NCBI GenBank assembly: GCA_021805865.1
Contig: JAJZDX010000004.1
Span: 1-64,000, forward strand
DNA: 64,000 bases
Source: Pseudomonadota bacterium
GTDB lineage: Bacteria; Pseudomonadota; Gammaproteobacteria; Steroidobacterales; Steroidobacteraceae
Direction: 5' to 3'
Below are positions 16,881 to 26,795 of this stretch, in pieces (position 1 is the stretch's first letter; each line of letters opens with the position of its first letter). The notes under the pieces were generated by a model. That model saw only the letters and a list, made by a program, of their open reading frames with translations, had not been told where the DNA came from and ran no database searches. Position numbers and translations under genes: made by a program.

Positions 16881-18295
16881 CACCGAAGAGGCGAACGCTG
16901 CGCCGGCTATCGATGCTCGGTCTCGCGCTCGTATCGGGCTGCGCGCACTTTGTGCCGCGGCCCCTCTCGCCCGCGAACGAGCTCGCGGACTTCAAAGCGC
17001 GCTCCCTCACCAATCCGGGCCTGCGGGCCTTTTTCACAGACAATCGGGTGCGCGCGCCTGTCGCGGGCTGGGGTCTGAAGGCTCTCACCCTCGCGGCCCT
17101 GTACTATCAGCCCTCGCTTGCCGAGGCGCGCGCGCGGTTGCTCGAGGCCGAGGCTGCACGCGTGACGGCGGGCGAGCGCCCAAATCCGTCGCTGGGAATG
17201 GCGCTCGGGTACGATACCCGCATTCCGGGCGCACCCAGTCCCTGGATCGTGCCGCTCAATGTGGACTGGCCGATTGAAACGGCCGGGAAGCGCGCCGCCC
17301 GGCTCGCGCAGGCACGTCACCTCGCCGCCGCGACACGCTGGGAGCTCATCGGGACGGTCTGGCAGGTGCGCAACCGGGTGCGCCGCGCGCTGCTCGATCT
17401 CTATGCGGCACACCGCATGGAGCTTCTTCTCGCCCGCGAGCAGGCGGCAGAGGCCAACGTCGTGAGGCTGCTCCAAGGCCAGTTCGAAGCCGGCGCGGTC
17501 TCGAGCGATCTGCTCGCCCGGGCTCGCGCTGCACTCGACGATATCACCCTGGCACGCGAGGCTGCGGCCGGCACGATTCGGCAGGCGCAAATCCGCCTGG
17601 CGGCAGCGCTCGGCGTCGCACCGCACGCGCTCAGCGCGGTGCGGCTCTCGTACGCGCCATTGCGGAAGTTTCCGCGCGATCTCATCCGGCCGCAGGTGAG
17701 ACGCCGGGCGTTGCTCAACCGCGCCGACGTGCGCGCCGCGCTCGAGCGGTACGCGGCCAGCCAGTCGGCGCTGCAGCTCGAGATCGACCGCCAGTGGCCG
17801 GACCTGCAACTCGGCCCGGGCTTCGCCTGGAACTCGCAGCTGAGAGAGGACAGCGAGTGGCAGCTCAGATTGAGCCTGCCGCTGCCCATCATGAATCATA
17901 ACCGGGGCCCGATCGCCGAGGCGCGAGCCGAGCGCAGGCTGGCTGGCGCACAGTTCCTCGCCGTTCAGGCCGGCGCCCTCGATCAGATCGATAGCGCTCT
18001 CGCCGGGTACCGCTCGGCGCTCGCCCGGATGAGAACCGCGACGTCGTTGCTGGCGCAGCTGCGCCAACAGATCGACTCGGTGCGTGCCCGGGTGCGCGCC
18101 GGAGAGCTTCAGCCGCTTGATCTCGCCGAGGCCGAAATAACCTTCGACAAGGGCGCCCAACACCTGCTCGCGGCGCACATCGAGGCTCAGCAGGCACTCG
18201 GCACTTTGGAGAACGCCGTGCAAAGTCCGCTCACTCTTGCCCGCTCCACACTGCAGGCGGCGCAGACGGGTGTTTCAAGGTCGAAGGAGCCCTGA
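16877..18295 (+). CDS. TolC-family outer-membrane efflux lipoprotein
   Basis: 472 residues with a lipoprotein signal peptide: LGLALVSGC, lipidation Cys22. Two repeated outer-membrane-efflux domains follow, rich in long helices such as LYAAHRMELLLAREQAAEANVVRLLQGQFEAG and a second set near SALAGYRSALARMRTATSLLAQLRQQIDSV. It forms the trimeric exit duct for the adaptor and pump encoded directly upstream. It starts within the stop codon of the pump gene (4-bp overlap), so the three proteins are made from one transcript. It is the last gene; convergent CBS gene follows after 174 bp. Confidence 0.92.
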   Translation: MTPKRRTLRRLSMLGLALVSGCAHFVPRPLSPANELADFKARSLTNPGLRAFFTDNRVRAPVAGWGLKALTLAALYYQPSLAEARARLLEAEAARVTAGERPNPSLGMALGYDTRIPGAPSPWIVPLNVDWPIETAGKRAARLAQARHLAAATRWELIGTVWQVRNRVRRALLDLYAAHRMELLLAREQAAEANVVRLLQGQFEAGAVSSDLLARARAALDDITLAREAAAGTIRQAQIRLAAALGVAPHALSAVRLSYAPLRKFPRDLIRPQVRRRALLNRADVRAALERYAASQSALQLEIDRQWPDLQLGPGFAWNSQLREDSEWQLRLSLPLPIMNHNRGPIAEARAERRLAGAQFLAVQAGALDQIDSALAGYRSALARMRTATSLLAQLRQQIDSVRARVRAGELQPLDLAEAEITFDKGAQHLLAAHIEAQQALGTLENAVQSPLTLARSTLQAAQTGVSRSKEP

Positions 18296-18469
18296 AAAGA
18301 AGGCGTTCACGGATCGAGGCCGAGAGGCGCTTGCGGCCCGATCGGCCGCCCGTCCGGCCTCACGCCCGGCGTCGTGGCTCGCCCTGGCTGCCTCCGTTGA
18401 GCTCGCCGGGCTCTTGGCCGCAGCGCCTGCCTTTACGCTCTTCAATGGCGGCCGCCGCCCGAAGCGGCC

Positions 18470-18967
18470 TCAGTGGTGCCCTTCGCGACTCGCCTGGGTG
18501 CCCATGAGGCTCGCAAGCGTCATCAGCTCGCCCGCGAGCGCGGGCAACAAGTCATCGAGCGTGATGATGCCGAGCAGCGCGCCGGAGGCATCGACGACCG
18601 GAGCGCGCCGGACCGAGCGCGCATGGAGGGCCTCGATCGCTTCGGCCAGGCCAAGATCGGTGCGCAGCACCAGCGGGTCCGTCGTCATGACATCCCCCAC
18701 CGTCAGCAGGTACAGGTCCGTTCCCCGCCGGAACTCCCCGCGCACGATGTCCCGGTCGGTGAGGATGCCGACCGGCTGGCGCAGCGGATCGCCGCGCCTG
18801 AGAACGACCAGCGCACCGACGTGGCGGTGGCACAGGGTTCGGGCCGCATCGGCGAGCGGCTCGTCCCGGTAGACGGTCTGCGGCTGAGGCGTGTAGAGAT
18901 CCCGTATCTTCACGGTGAGGAAGGTAACCGCAGCGGATCCCGGTGCGCCATCCGCATTGATACGCAT
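18470..18967 (-). CDS. Tandem CBS-domain protein (A)
   Basis: 165 residues, almost entirely two CBS motifs. CBS1 covers VKIRDLYTPQPQTVYRDEPLAD...GILTDRDIVRGEF and CBS2 covers LTVGDVMTTDPLVLRTDLGL...GIITLDDLLPALAGEL. Such stand-alone pairs bind adenosine nucleotides and act as energy or redox sensors. The ATG at 18967 is chosen; a GTG at 18913 would also preserve the first domain, and neither has a good ribosome binding site. It is divergent from, and homologous to, the CBS gene beginning at 19028, so the 60 bp between them serve both directions. Confidence 0.85.
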   Translation of the reverse strand: MRINADGAPGSAAVTFLTVKIRDLYTPQPQTVYRDEPLADAARTLCHRHVGALVVLRRGDPLRQPVGILTDRDIVRGEFRRGTDLYLLTVGDVMTTDPLVLRTDLGLAEAIEALHARSVRRAPVVDASGALLGIITLDDLLPALAGELMTLASLMGTQASREGHH

Positions 18968-19027
18968 TGGCGCATGCGGCGGGTTGTGTCGAACTTGCAG
19001 GGCAACAACCGCTGTTGGGAGACGCAC

Positions 19028-19468
19028 ATGAACGTCGGAAGCTTCTGCAGCCGCCCGCCGGTCGCCGTGGCAGCCGGCACGCCGCTTGCGGATGTCGCCC
19101 AGCTGATGCGCGAGCGGCACGTCGGCGCGGTCGTGGTCATCGAGGGCGATCCGGCACGCCCGCAGGTGGTGGGCATCATCACGGACCGGGACATCGTCTG
19201 TGCGCGCATCACCCGGGCCGCGGATCTCTCGAGCATCAGCGCCGCCGAGACCATGACGGCGCATCCGCTCCTGATCTCCGCACAGGATTCGGTCGGTGCC
19301 GCCGTGGCGCACCTGCGCGCGCGAGGCGTGCGGCGGGCGCCCGTGGTGGGCGAGGACGGGACCCTCCTCGGGGTCATCTCCGCCGATGATCTGCTGGCGC
19401 ACCTCGCCGGCGAGATCGCCGCTCTCGCCGGCATTGTCTCCCGGCAGGTGCGCGCCGAGGCCGGCTGA
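19028..19468 (+). CDS. Tandem CBS-domain protein (B)
   Basis: 146 residues with two CBS motifs: VGSFCSRPPVAVAAGTPLAD...GIITDRDIVCARI and SAAETMTAHPLLISAQDSVG...GVISADDLLAHLAGEI. GGGAG precedes the ATG at 19028 by about 7 nt, which decides the start although the frame is open far upstream. It is a paralogue of the divergent protein A, sharing the ITDRDIV and RRAPVV motifs, and may form hetero-oligomers with it. Probable adenylate-binding sensor; no effector domain is attached. Confidence 0.88.
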   Translation: MNVGSFCSRPPVAVAAGTPLADVAQLMRERHVGAVVVIEGDPARPQVVGIITDRDIVCARITRAADLSSISAAETMTAHPLLISAQDSVGAAVAHLRARGVRRAPVVGEDGTLLGVISADDLLAHLAGEIAALAGIVSRQVRAEAG

Positions 19469-19497
19469 GCGAGCGCCCGGCGGGGGCGCAGACACTG

Positions 19498-20499
19498 CTA
19501 TTGCGGGGCGGACACCGCTCCGTGCAGCTGGCGGTGCTGCGCCGCGAGACTCAGCAAGGCCTGTCCGAACGGCGCCCGGCGGGCTTGCCGACTCTCCGTC
19601 CGCTCCCGCCTTTGCAGCGCATCCAACGCCTCGGCGACCCGGGCCGGGGTCCCAAGATCGCTCCAGCCGCACTCCGGCACGGGCAGCACGCGCAGGCGCT
19701 GCTCCTGGCGCTCGAGGATCGCGCGCGAGAAGTCGAGCTCCGGCAGGGGCTGGTAGAGATCCGCGAGTCCCTCCTCGAGCGCCGGACCGCAGCGCGCGCC
19801 GCGGATGACCCCGCGCATGGCCGCGACGATGTCCGGGCAGCGCCGCTCATACAACTCGAGCAGCGCCGAGGCGTCCGCGGCGATGATGAAGGTGTTCCAG
19901 AGCGCCCCCTCGTAGACGAGAGCCGCCGCGTGCGCCGCGTCCGGCTTCTCCACGAAGCGCTCGACGCGATAAACCACGCGCCCCTCCTCGCGTCGCGGGA
20001 CGATGTATCCCAGCTGCGCATCGGCGGTGCGCGGCTCGAGCCCGAGCAGGACGATATCAGCCGGATCCGCCTCGGGCGGCGCCGCGGCGCAGCGTAACGC
20101 ACGCGCGAGCTGGCGCTCGTCGCGCACGTGGTGGTCCGAAGGCAGCAGGATCACGCGGGCCCGCGGGTCGCGCTCCAGGATGATGAGCAACGGCAGCAGA
20201 ACACCGTTGGCGGTGCCGCGGTTGCGCGGCTGAACGATGACGTTGTCCGGCGCAACGGCCTGCAGCTGGCCGCTCCACCACTGCCGGTGCTGAGCGGCGA
20301 CGATGGTGCAGATGCGCTGCCGTTCCGTGATGCCCGCGGCCCGCTCGAGCGCCTCCTGCATCAGCGACGGCCCCCGATCGAGCGAGCAGAACTGCTTGGG
20401 TATGGCAAGACCGCTGCGGGTGGTGGTGAGGCGTTGCAACCGTCTGCCTTCACCGGCCGCGAGCACGAGGGCCCAGATGTTGCTCTTTGAGTCGCTCAT
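19498..20499 (-). CDS. manC: Mannose-1-phosphate guanylyltransferase
   Basis: 333 residues, the length of the nucleotidyltransferase domain alone; the C-terminal phosphomannose-isomerase domain of bifunctional enzymes is absent. The pyrophosphorylase signature LAAGEGRRLQRLT with IPKQFCSL, the SDHHV metal-site segment (LLPSDHHV), the sugar-binding FVEKPD and WNTFIIAA are all visible. It makes GDP-mannose from GTP and mannose 1-phosphate for exopolysaccharide or LPS. The ATG at 20499 has GGAGG 7 nt upstream. It faces the CBS gene and follows the small membrane protein by 209 bp on the same strand. Confidence 0.85.
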   Translation of the reverse strand: MSDSKSNIWALVLAAGEGRRLQRLTTTRSGLAIPKQFCSLDRGPSLMQEALERAAGITERQRICTIVAAQHRQWWSGQLQAVAPDNVIVQPRNRGTANGVLLPLLIILERDPRARVILLPSDHHVRDERQLARALRCAAAPPEADPADIVLLGLEPRTADAQLGYIVPRREEGRVVYRVERFVEKPDAAHAAALVYEGALWNTFIIAADASALLELYERRCPDIVAAMRGVIRGARCGPALEEGLADLYQPLPELDFSRAILERQEQRLRVLPVPECGWSDLGTPARVAEALDALQRRERTESRQARRAPFGQALLSLAAQHRQLHGAVSAPQ

Positions 20500-20708
20500 G
20501 CAGTTTCCTCCATCGTCGCAGCGACGGCGTCCCGGCCGCCGCAACCGCGTGCAATTCAACTCTACGGGACAACGGCAAGCATAATACCCCGACGGCGAGT
20601 GCTGCCGTAGGGGGAAATACAGACTTGCGTGGAAATCCAACTTCCGGGGCAGTCCGGCACCCCGATACCCTACAGCGATCGCGCGCCCATCGCCAGCGTG
20701 GACGAAAA

Positions 20709-21377
20709 CTACACCAAGTGAGTCCCCGGCCGCCCATCGCGGCCCGCGGGAGGGATGTCGCCCGAGGGCAACACGCGTTGCGTCCCGGGAGCGCCGACAT
20801 CGACGCGCACACTCACGCGCATGGCCGCCAGCCGCTCATAGAGCCGCCGCTGCCGGAACAACGGCACCCAGCCATACACCAGCGACTCGGTCGGGCGCCA
20901 CAGCGCGAGCCACGCGAGGATGATCAGCCCTTCGTCGATCAGCCACGAGGTGCCATGGGGAAGCAGCTTCGCGAGAAGCTCGCGCACGCTCATGCTCAGC
21001 AGAAAGATGAGCCCGCCGCCGAGCAGCGAGAGCCGTCCGAGGCGCATCTGCTCACGCTGGCGGTGGCGGGCGGAGCTCGCGAGGCGCTGATAGTAGCGCG
21101 CGACCGCGCTGCGCAAGTCCGCCGCCAGGGCCTCGCCCTCGCTCGCGTGCACCCGCAGATGCCACCGCCGGGCGGCGCGCTTGTCGCTGAACTCCTCTTC
21201 GATGAACTCGGCCGCGTGCCGATCGAGGTCGCGGTCCCAGAAGGGGGAGGGGTCGAGGGAGTTGAACATCTGCGTCAGGTCATGCACACGGATGCTCACC
21301 GTGGCCGTCGCCGCGCCGCCTCGGCCGCGGCGGACTTTCACATCGGTCTTGGGAGTCAAGGGCATCGCTGCGGTCAT
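20709..21377 (-). CDS. Hypothetical protein with two membrane segments
   Basis: 222 residues, not assigned to a named family. An N-terminal soluble part (VSIRVHDLTQMFNSLDPSPFWDRDLDRHAAEFIEEEF) is followed by a charged helical region and two hydrophobic segments (LSLLGGGLIFLLSMSV and LIDEGLIILAWLALW), then a short basic tail. The segment SLDPSPFWDRDLD recurs in uncharacterised proteobacterial membrane proteins (recollection). It begins 15 bp after the DNA polymerase X stop codon, so the two are probably co-transcribed. Confidence 0.7.
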   Translation of the reverse strand: MTAAMPLTPKTDVKVRRGRGGAATATVSIRVHDLTQMFNSLDPSPFWDRDLDRHAAEFIEEEFSDKRAARRWHLRVHASEGEALAADLRSAVARYYQRLASSARHRQREQMRLGRLSLLGGGLIFLLSMSVRELLAKLLPHGTSWLIDEGLIILAWLALWRPTESLVYGWVPLFRQRRLYERLAAMRVSVRVDVGAPGTQRVLPSGDIPPAGRDGRPGTHLV

Positions 21378-21392
21378 CGGGGCGCAGCGGGC

Positions 21393-23114
21393 TCATCGCC
21401 TGCGCAGCAGCGCGCGCACCCCCGACACGGTGCGCGTGTTGAGCACATCCTGACTGCGAGCCCATCCGCGGCGAGCCTGGCGCACTGCGCCGTCCAGATT
21501 GGCGAGCTGGTCGGCCGAGTGCGCGTCGCTCGCGATCGACAGCGGCACTCCCCGCTCGATCGCCGCCTGGATGTGACCGTCATCCAGATCGAGCCGTGAG
21601 GGCTGGCCGTTCACCTCGAGGCACCCGCCCCGTCCGCTCATCGCCTCCAGCACCTTCTCGAAGTCGAATGCGTACGGCTCGCGCTCTCCGATCAGCCGGC
21701 CGCTCGGATGGGCGAGGATCGAGACACAGGGCCGCTCGAGCGCACGCAGTATGCGCGTCGTCTGCCTCGCCTCGGAGAGCCCGAAATGATCGTGGACGGC
21801 CGCCACGACCACATCGAGCCGCTCGAGCGCGGCCTCGGGCAGCGCGAGCCGGCCGTCCTCGAGGATGTCCACCTCCGCACCCTTGAGGATCGTGAAGCCG
21901 CGCAGTTTCTCGTTGAGAGCATCGATCGCCTGTCCCTGGCGCGCGAGCCGCTCCGAGTCGAGTCCGTGGACGATGCCGAGGTGCTTGGCGTGGTCGGTGA
22001 TGGCGAGGTAGGAGAGATTCTGCGCCTGAGCCGCCGCAACCATCCGCTCGAGCGTGTCCACACCGTCGGAAGCATTCGTGTGCACATGCAGGTCGCCCTT
22101 CAGATCCGAGCGCTCGATGAGCGCCGGCAACGCACCCCGGCCTGCCGCTTCGATCTCGCCGCGATCCTCGCGCAGCTCCGGCGGGATGTAGCTCAGGCCG
22201 AGCGCGCGATACAGGCCCTCTTCGGTCTGCCCCGCCAGGCGCCGCGAGCCGCGGAACAGGCCGTACTCGCTCAACTTCAAGCCGCGCTCCTGCGCCAGGC
22301 GCCGCGTGCGGATGTTGTGATCCTTGCTGCCGGTGAAGTAATGCAGTGCCGCCCCGAAGCTCTGTGGCGCGACCACCCGCACATCGACCTGCAGCCCGTT
22401 GCGAAGGACGCCGGACGCCTTGGTCGTGCCGGAGGCCGAGAGCTCGCGCAGGTCGGGGTAGCGCTTGAGTGCCGCGAAGAGCTTCGTGCCCGAGCTCGCG
22501 CTCACGAGCAGATCCAGATCGCCGACGGTGTCGCGGCCGCGGCGGAAGCTCCCCGCGACCTCGACCCGCGAGACACCGGGGACAGATGCGAGGTACTCTC
22601 GCAGAGGCCCGGCGTACTGCGCCGCCACCGACAGCGGCAGGCGCCGTGCCGCGCCGGGCTCGCGCTTCGCGATCGCCTCCTTGAGCCGCGACTCGAGCCC
22701 GGCCCCGAACCTCGGGAGCGTGGCGACCCGGCCGGCGGCAAGCGCGCGCTCGAGATCCGAGCGGCTCCTGACCGAAAGCTGCCTCATCAGTGCCCGCACC
22801 CGCACCGGACCGAGACCGGGCAGAGCGAGCAGCTCCCGCGTCTGCGGCGGTACCTCGCGGCGCAACCTCTCGAGCGCCTGGAGGTGTCCGGTGCGGATCA
22901 GCTCGAGGATCTTGCGGGCGAGGTCCTCTCCGATGCCGGGTATCGCGTCGTACTCTTCGGGCCCGCGCATCTCGGCAAGCTCCCTCGGCAGGCTCCTCAC
23001 GATGCGCGCGGCCCGCCGGTACGCGCGAATGCGAAAAGGGTTCTCGCCCTCGATGGCGAGCAGATCGCCGATCTCATCGAAGGCGTCGGCAACGTCCGCG
23101 TTATGAATGCCCAT
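21393..23114 (-). CDS. polX: Family X DNA polymerase with C-terminal PHP domain
   Basis: 573 residues, the usual bacterial PolX length. Helix-hairpin-helix segments occupy the first 110 residues (IPGIGEDLARKI, LPGLGPVRVRAL). The nucleotidyltransferase core has AGSFRRGRDTVGDLDLLV with catalytic Asp199 and Asp201. The C-terminal PHP phosphoesterase domain shows DLHVHTNASDG, ITDHAKHLG, HDHFGLSE, LAHPSGR and SDAHSADQ, so its metal ligands appear complete and 3'-5' exonuclease or AP-endonuclease activity is expected. Role: gap filling in base excision repair. It lies 45 bp downstream of nifJ on the same strand. Confidence 0.93.
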   Translation of the reverse strand: MGIHNADVADAFDEIGDLLAIEGENPFRIRAYRRAARIVRSLPRELAEMRGPEEYDAIPGIGEDLARKILELIRTGHLQALERLRREVPPQTRELLALPGLGPVRVRALMRQLSVRSRSDLERALAAGRVATLPRFGAGLESRLKEAIAKREPGAARRLPLSVAAQYAGPLREYLASVPGVSRVEVAGSFRRGRDTVGDLDLLVSASSGTKLFAALKRYPDLRELSASGTTKASGVLRNGLQVDVRVVAPQSFGAALHYFTGSKDHNIRTRRLAQERGLKLSEYGLFRGSRRLAGQTEEGLYRALGLSYIPPELREDRGEIEAAGRGALPALIERSDLKGDLHVHTNASDGVDTLERMVAAAQAQNLSYLAITDHAKHLGIVHGLDSERLARQGQAIDALNEKLRGFTILKGAEVDILEDGRLALPEAALERLDVVVAAVHDHFGLSEARQTTRILRALERPCVSILAHPSGRLIGEREPYAFDFEKVLEAMSGRGGCLEVNGQPSRLDLDDGHIQAAIERGVPLSIASDAHSADQLANLDGAVRQARRGWARSQDVLNTRTVSGVRALLRRR

Positions 23115-23159
23115 GGGTCGATGCCCCAGCGCGGGACGAGCCCGCTCGATGCCTGACCG

Positions 23160-26100
23160 TCAAATCATGCGTCCAGCCCGGGCGGAGGCGGCCTGCGCGG
23201 GATGAAAGCTCTCCCCTGCGCGGGTCGCCAGCTCCTCGTACCCCCGATACTTCTCCAGCACCACCTGCTGCGCCTGCGCGAGCAGCTCGGCGGCCGCCCG
23301 TGGATCGGTCCCGGCGAGCTTGCGGTAGCGCAGCTCCCGGTAGGCGTAGTCCTTGAACGGAATCGCCGGCCGCCTCGAATCGAGCCGGAAGGGCCGCTCG
23401 CCCACGGTGCGCATCGCGGGATTGAAGCGAAACAGCGGCCAATAGCCGCTTGCGACCGCCAGGCGCTGCTGGCGCAGCCCGAAGCGCAGATCGAATCCGT
23501 GGGCGATGCAGTGGCAGTAGGCGAGGATGAGCGAGGTGCCGGGGTAGGCTTCCGCCTCCCGGAAGGCCAGGAGGGTCTGCTGGGGGTTGGCGCCCATGGC
23601 GACCTGGGCGACGTAGACGTTGCCGTAGGCGATCGCCTGCAGCGCCAAGTCGCGCCGCGCGGTGCGTTTGCCCGCCGCGGCGAAGCGGGCCACGGCGCCG
23701 AGCGGCGTAGCCTTCGAGGCCTGTCCCCCGGTATTGGAATAGACCTCGGTGTCGAGCACCAGAATGTTGAGGTCACGGCCGCTCGCGAGCACGTGGTCGA
23801 GCCCGGCCGAGCCGATGTCATACGCCCAGCCGTCGCCGCCGACGATCCAGATGCTGCGCCGGACGAACTGATCGGCGAGCGAGAGCAGCTCGCGCGCGCG
23901 CTCCTCCTGAAGCCGCTCGAGAGCGCCCTTCAGGGCCCGCACCCGCTCTCGCTGCGCGCGCAGCTGCGACTCGCGCATCTGCGGCGCCTCGAGAATCGAG
24001 CGCACGAGGGGCTCCCCGAGCACCGGGGCGAGCTCGCGCAGCAGCGCGCTCGCCTGCTCGAGCTGCTGGTCGGCCGCGAGCCGGAAGCCGAGTCCGAACT
24101 CGGCGTTGTCCTCGAACAGCGAGTTCGCCCAGGCCGGGCCGCGGCCGTCGGGACCCTTCGTCCAGGGCGTGGCCGGCAGGTTACCTCCGTAGATCGAGGA
24201 GCAGCCTGTGGCGTTGGCAATCTGCGCCCGGTCGCCGAAGAGCTGCGAGAGCAGCTTCAGATACGGCGTCTCGCCACACCCGGCGCAGGCGCCGGAGAAC
24301 TCGAACAGGGCTTGCAGAAACTGCACCCCGCGCACGTTCGCGAAATCGACCCGCGAACGCTCATTCACGGCGAGGGACTCGAAGAAGGCGATGTGGTCAC
24401 GCTCGGCCGCAAGCAGCGGCGCCTTGGCCGTCAGCCGGATCGCCTTCGCTGCCTCATCTGCCATGGCATCGTCGGAGGACGCCCCGGCATCGGCGCCGGC
24501 CGGACAGGCCTCGATGCACAGCCCGCAGCCCGTGCAGTCCTCCGGATAGAACTGCAATGCGAAGCGTACGCTCGGGAAGCCGCGCACGTTGACGGTCACG
24601 GAGCGGAAGCCCGCGGGCGCCGCCGCCAGCCTGGCCTCCTCGAAATACTTCGCCCGGATCGCGCTGTGCGGGCACACGAAGCCGCATTCGCCGCACTGCA
24701 CGCAGCGCTCGGGAATCCACGCCGCGACGATGTCGGAGACATTGCGCTTCTCGAACACCGCCGTGCCGGTTGGATACGTCCCATCCGCCGGGAGCTGGCT
24801 CACCTTGAGCTCATCGCCCCGCCCCGCCATCAGCTCGGCGGTGACCTCGCGGACGAACCGCGGCGCATCGGCCGGCACGAGCGGCGCAACCTCGGCCGGG
24901 CCCGCCGCCGCCGCCGGGATCGGCACTTCGAACAGCTCCGCAAGCGTGCGATCGACCGCCACGAAGTTGCCCCGCACGACCTCCTGCCCCTGCCCCCGGT
25001 AGCTGTGCTCGATGGCCTGCTTGATGCGGCCGATCGCCTCCTCGCGCGCCAGGACGCCGGAGATCGCAAAGAAGCAGGCCTGCAGCACGGTGTTGACGTG
25101 CGCGCCGAGGCCGGCCTCGCGGGCCACCCTCGAGGCGTCGATCACGTACAGATGCAGGTGCCTCTCGATGATCCGCTGCTGCAGCCGCCGTGGCAGATGG
25201 CTCCAGACTTCCCCCGGCCCGTGCGGGGTGTTGAGCAGGAAGGTGGCGCCCTCGGCCGCTTCCCGCAGCACATCGATGCGCTCGAGAAACACCGGATTGT
25301 GGCAGGCGATGAAGCTCGCCGACTCGATGAGGTAGGGAGCGTGGATCGGGCGCGGGCCGAAGCGCAGGTGCGAGACGGTCCGAGCGCCGGCTTTGTGCGA
25401 GTCGTAGACGAAGTAGGCCTGCGCAAACCGTCCCGCATCCCGGGCGATGATCTTCGCGCTGTTCTTGTTCGCGCCGACCGTGCCATCCGACCCAAGGCCG
25501 AAGAACAGCGCCCGCACCGTGCCTTCGGGCTCGAGCGTGAACGCACGATCCACCTCGAGACTCGTGTGGCACACGTCGTCCTCGATGCCGACGGTAAAGC
25601 CGTGCCGGGGATCGGCCTTCTTCAGCTCGTGGAAAACGGCCAGTGCCTGGGCGGGGCTGAAGTTCTTCGAGCCGAGCCCGTAGCGCCCGCCGACCACCCG
25701 CGGGAGGCTCGAGCGCTCACCGCGCGCGAGCGCCTCGGCGAGCGTCGCGAGCACATCGAGATACAACGGCTCGCCGCTGGCACCCGGCTCCTTCGTGCGC
25801 TCGAGCACCGCGACCGCGCGGCAGCAGACCGGCAGCGCGCTCAGGAAGTGCCGGGCCGAGAATGGCCGGTAGAGGCGCACCTGCAGGACCCCGACCTTCT
25901 CTCCCTGCGACCGCAGCCTCTGCGCGACCGCGCGGACCGTCTCCGCGCCCGAGCCCATGATGACGATGACCCGCTCTGCATCCTGCGCCCCATCGAATTC
26001 GAACAGTCGATAGCGTCGGCCGGTGAGCGCGGCAAAGCGCGCCAGGATCTCCTCCACAGCCTGTGGTGTCCGGGCGTAGTAGGGATTGACCGCCTCGCGC

Positions 26101-26795
26101 GCCTGGAAAAACGTGTCCGGATCGTGCGAGGTGCCGCGCAGGACCGGATGCTCCGGCGAGAGTCCGCGGGAGCGATGCGCGCGCACGAGCTGCGGATCGA
26201 TCATGGCGCGCAGCTGCCGCTGCGAGAGCACGCGGATCTTGTCGATCTGGTGCGAGGTCCGGAAGCCGTCGAAGAAATGCAGGAAGGGGATGCGCGAGGC
26301 GAGCGTCGCGGCCTGCGCGATGAGCGCCGCGTCATGGGCCTCCTGCACCGATGCGGACGAGAGCAGCGCAAATCCCGTGGCACGAGCGGCCATCACGTCG
26401 GAGTGATCGCCGAAGATCGAGAGCGCCTGAGTCGCCACGGCCCGCGCCGCGACGTGAAACACGGTGGAGGTGAGCTCGCCGGCGATCTTGTACATGTTCG
26501 GCAGCATCAACAGCAGCCCCTGCGATGCGGTGAACGTCGTCGTGAGCGCGCCCGATTGCAGGGCGCCGTGCACGGCGCCGGCCGCACCGGCCTCGCTCTG
26601 CAGCTCCGCGACGAAAGGCACCCGGCCGAAAAGGTTGGTCAGGCCGCCCGCCGCCCATTCGTCGGCGAGCTCGGCCATCGGCGAGGCGGGCGTGATGGGG
26701 TAGATTGCGCAGCCGTCGTTCACCCGGTACGCCACGTGCGCTACGGCCGTGTTGCCGTCCATGACATCGGTTATCGGCTCCTCATCGGGGCTCAT
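23160..26795 (-). CDS. nifJ: Pyruvate:ferredoxin (flavodoxin) oxidoreductase, homodimeric type
   Basis: 1211 residues, the full length of single-chain PFOR. Domains in order: pyruvate-binding domain I (MDGNTAVAHVAYRVNDG, AIYPITPASPMAE), domain II, gamma domain (FFGLGSDGTVGANKNSAKII), a 2x[4Fe-4S] ferredoxin domain (CVQCGECGFVCP and CTGCGLCIEACP), and the C-terminal TPP domain (ACAGCGETPY, GGDGWAYDIGSAGLDH, VLDTEVYSNTGGQASKATP). It interconverts pyruvate and acetyl-CoA plus CO2 with reduction of ferredoxin. It overlaps the end of the upstream GltD-like gene by 14 bp, so the two are translated together, implying that the partner passes electrons to or from NAD(P)H. Confidence 0.95.
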   Translation of the reverse strand: MSPDEEPITDVMDGNTAVAHVAYRVNDGCAIYPITPASPMAELADEWAAGGLTNLFGRVPFVAELQSEAGAAGAVHGALQSGALTTTFTASQGLLLMLPNMYKIAGELTSTVFHVAARAVATQALSIFGDHSDVMAARATGFALLSSASVQEAHDAALIAQAATLASRIPFLHFFDGFRTSHQIDKIRVLSQRQLRAMIDPQLVRAHRSRGLSPEHPVLRGTSHDPDTFFQAREAVNPYYARTPQAVEEILARFAALTGRRYRLFEFDGAQDAERVIVIMGSGAETVRAVAQRLRSQGEKVGVLQVRLYRPFSARHFLSALPVCCRAVAVLERTKEPGASGEPLYLDVLATLAEALARGERSSLPRVVGGRYGLGSKNFSPAQALAVFHELKKADPRHGFTVGIEDDVCHTSLEVDRAFTLEPEGTVRALFFGLGSDGTVGANKNSAKIIARDAGRFAQAYFVYDSHKAGARTVSHLRFGPRPIHAPYLIESASFIACHNPVFLERIDVLREAAEGATFLLNTPHGPGEVWSHLPRRLQQRIIERHLHLYVIDASRVAREAGLGAHVNTVLQACFFAISGVLAREEAIGRIKQAIEHSYRGQGQEVVRGNFVAVDRTLAELFEVPIPAAAAGPAEVAPLVPADAPRFVREVTAELMAGRGDELKVSQLPADGTYPTGTAVFEKRNVSDIVAAWIPERCVQCGECGFVCPHSAIRAKYFEEARLAAAPAGFRSVTVNVRGFPSVRFALQFYPEDCTGCGLCIEACPAGADAGASSDDAMADEAAKAIRLTAKAPLLAAERDHIAFFESLAVNERSRVDFANVRGVQFLQALFEFSGACAGCGETPYLKLLSQLFGDRAQIANATGCSSIYGGNLPATPWTKGPDGRGPAWANSLFEDNAEFGLGFRLAADQQLEQASALLRELAPVLGEPLVRSILEAPQMRESQLRAQRERVRALKGALERLQEERARELLSLADQFVRRSIWIVGGDGWAYDIGSAGLDHVLASGRDLNILVLDTEVYSNTGGQASKATPLGAVARFAAAGKRTARRDLALQAIAYGNVYVAQVAMGANPQQTLLAFREAEAYPGTSLILAYCHCIAHGFDLRFGLRQQRLAVASGYWPLFRFNPAMRTVGERPFRLDSRRPAIPFKDYAYRELRYRKLAGTDPRAAAELLAQAQQVVLEKYRGYEELATRAGESFHPAQAASARAGRMI

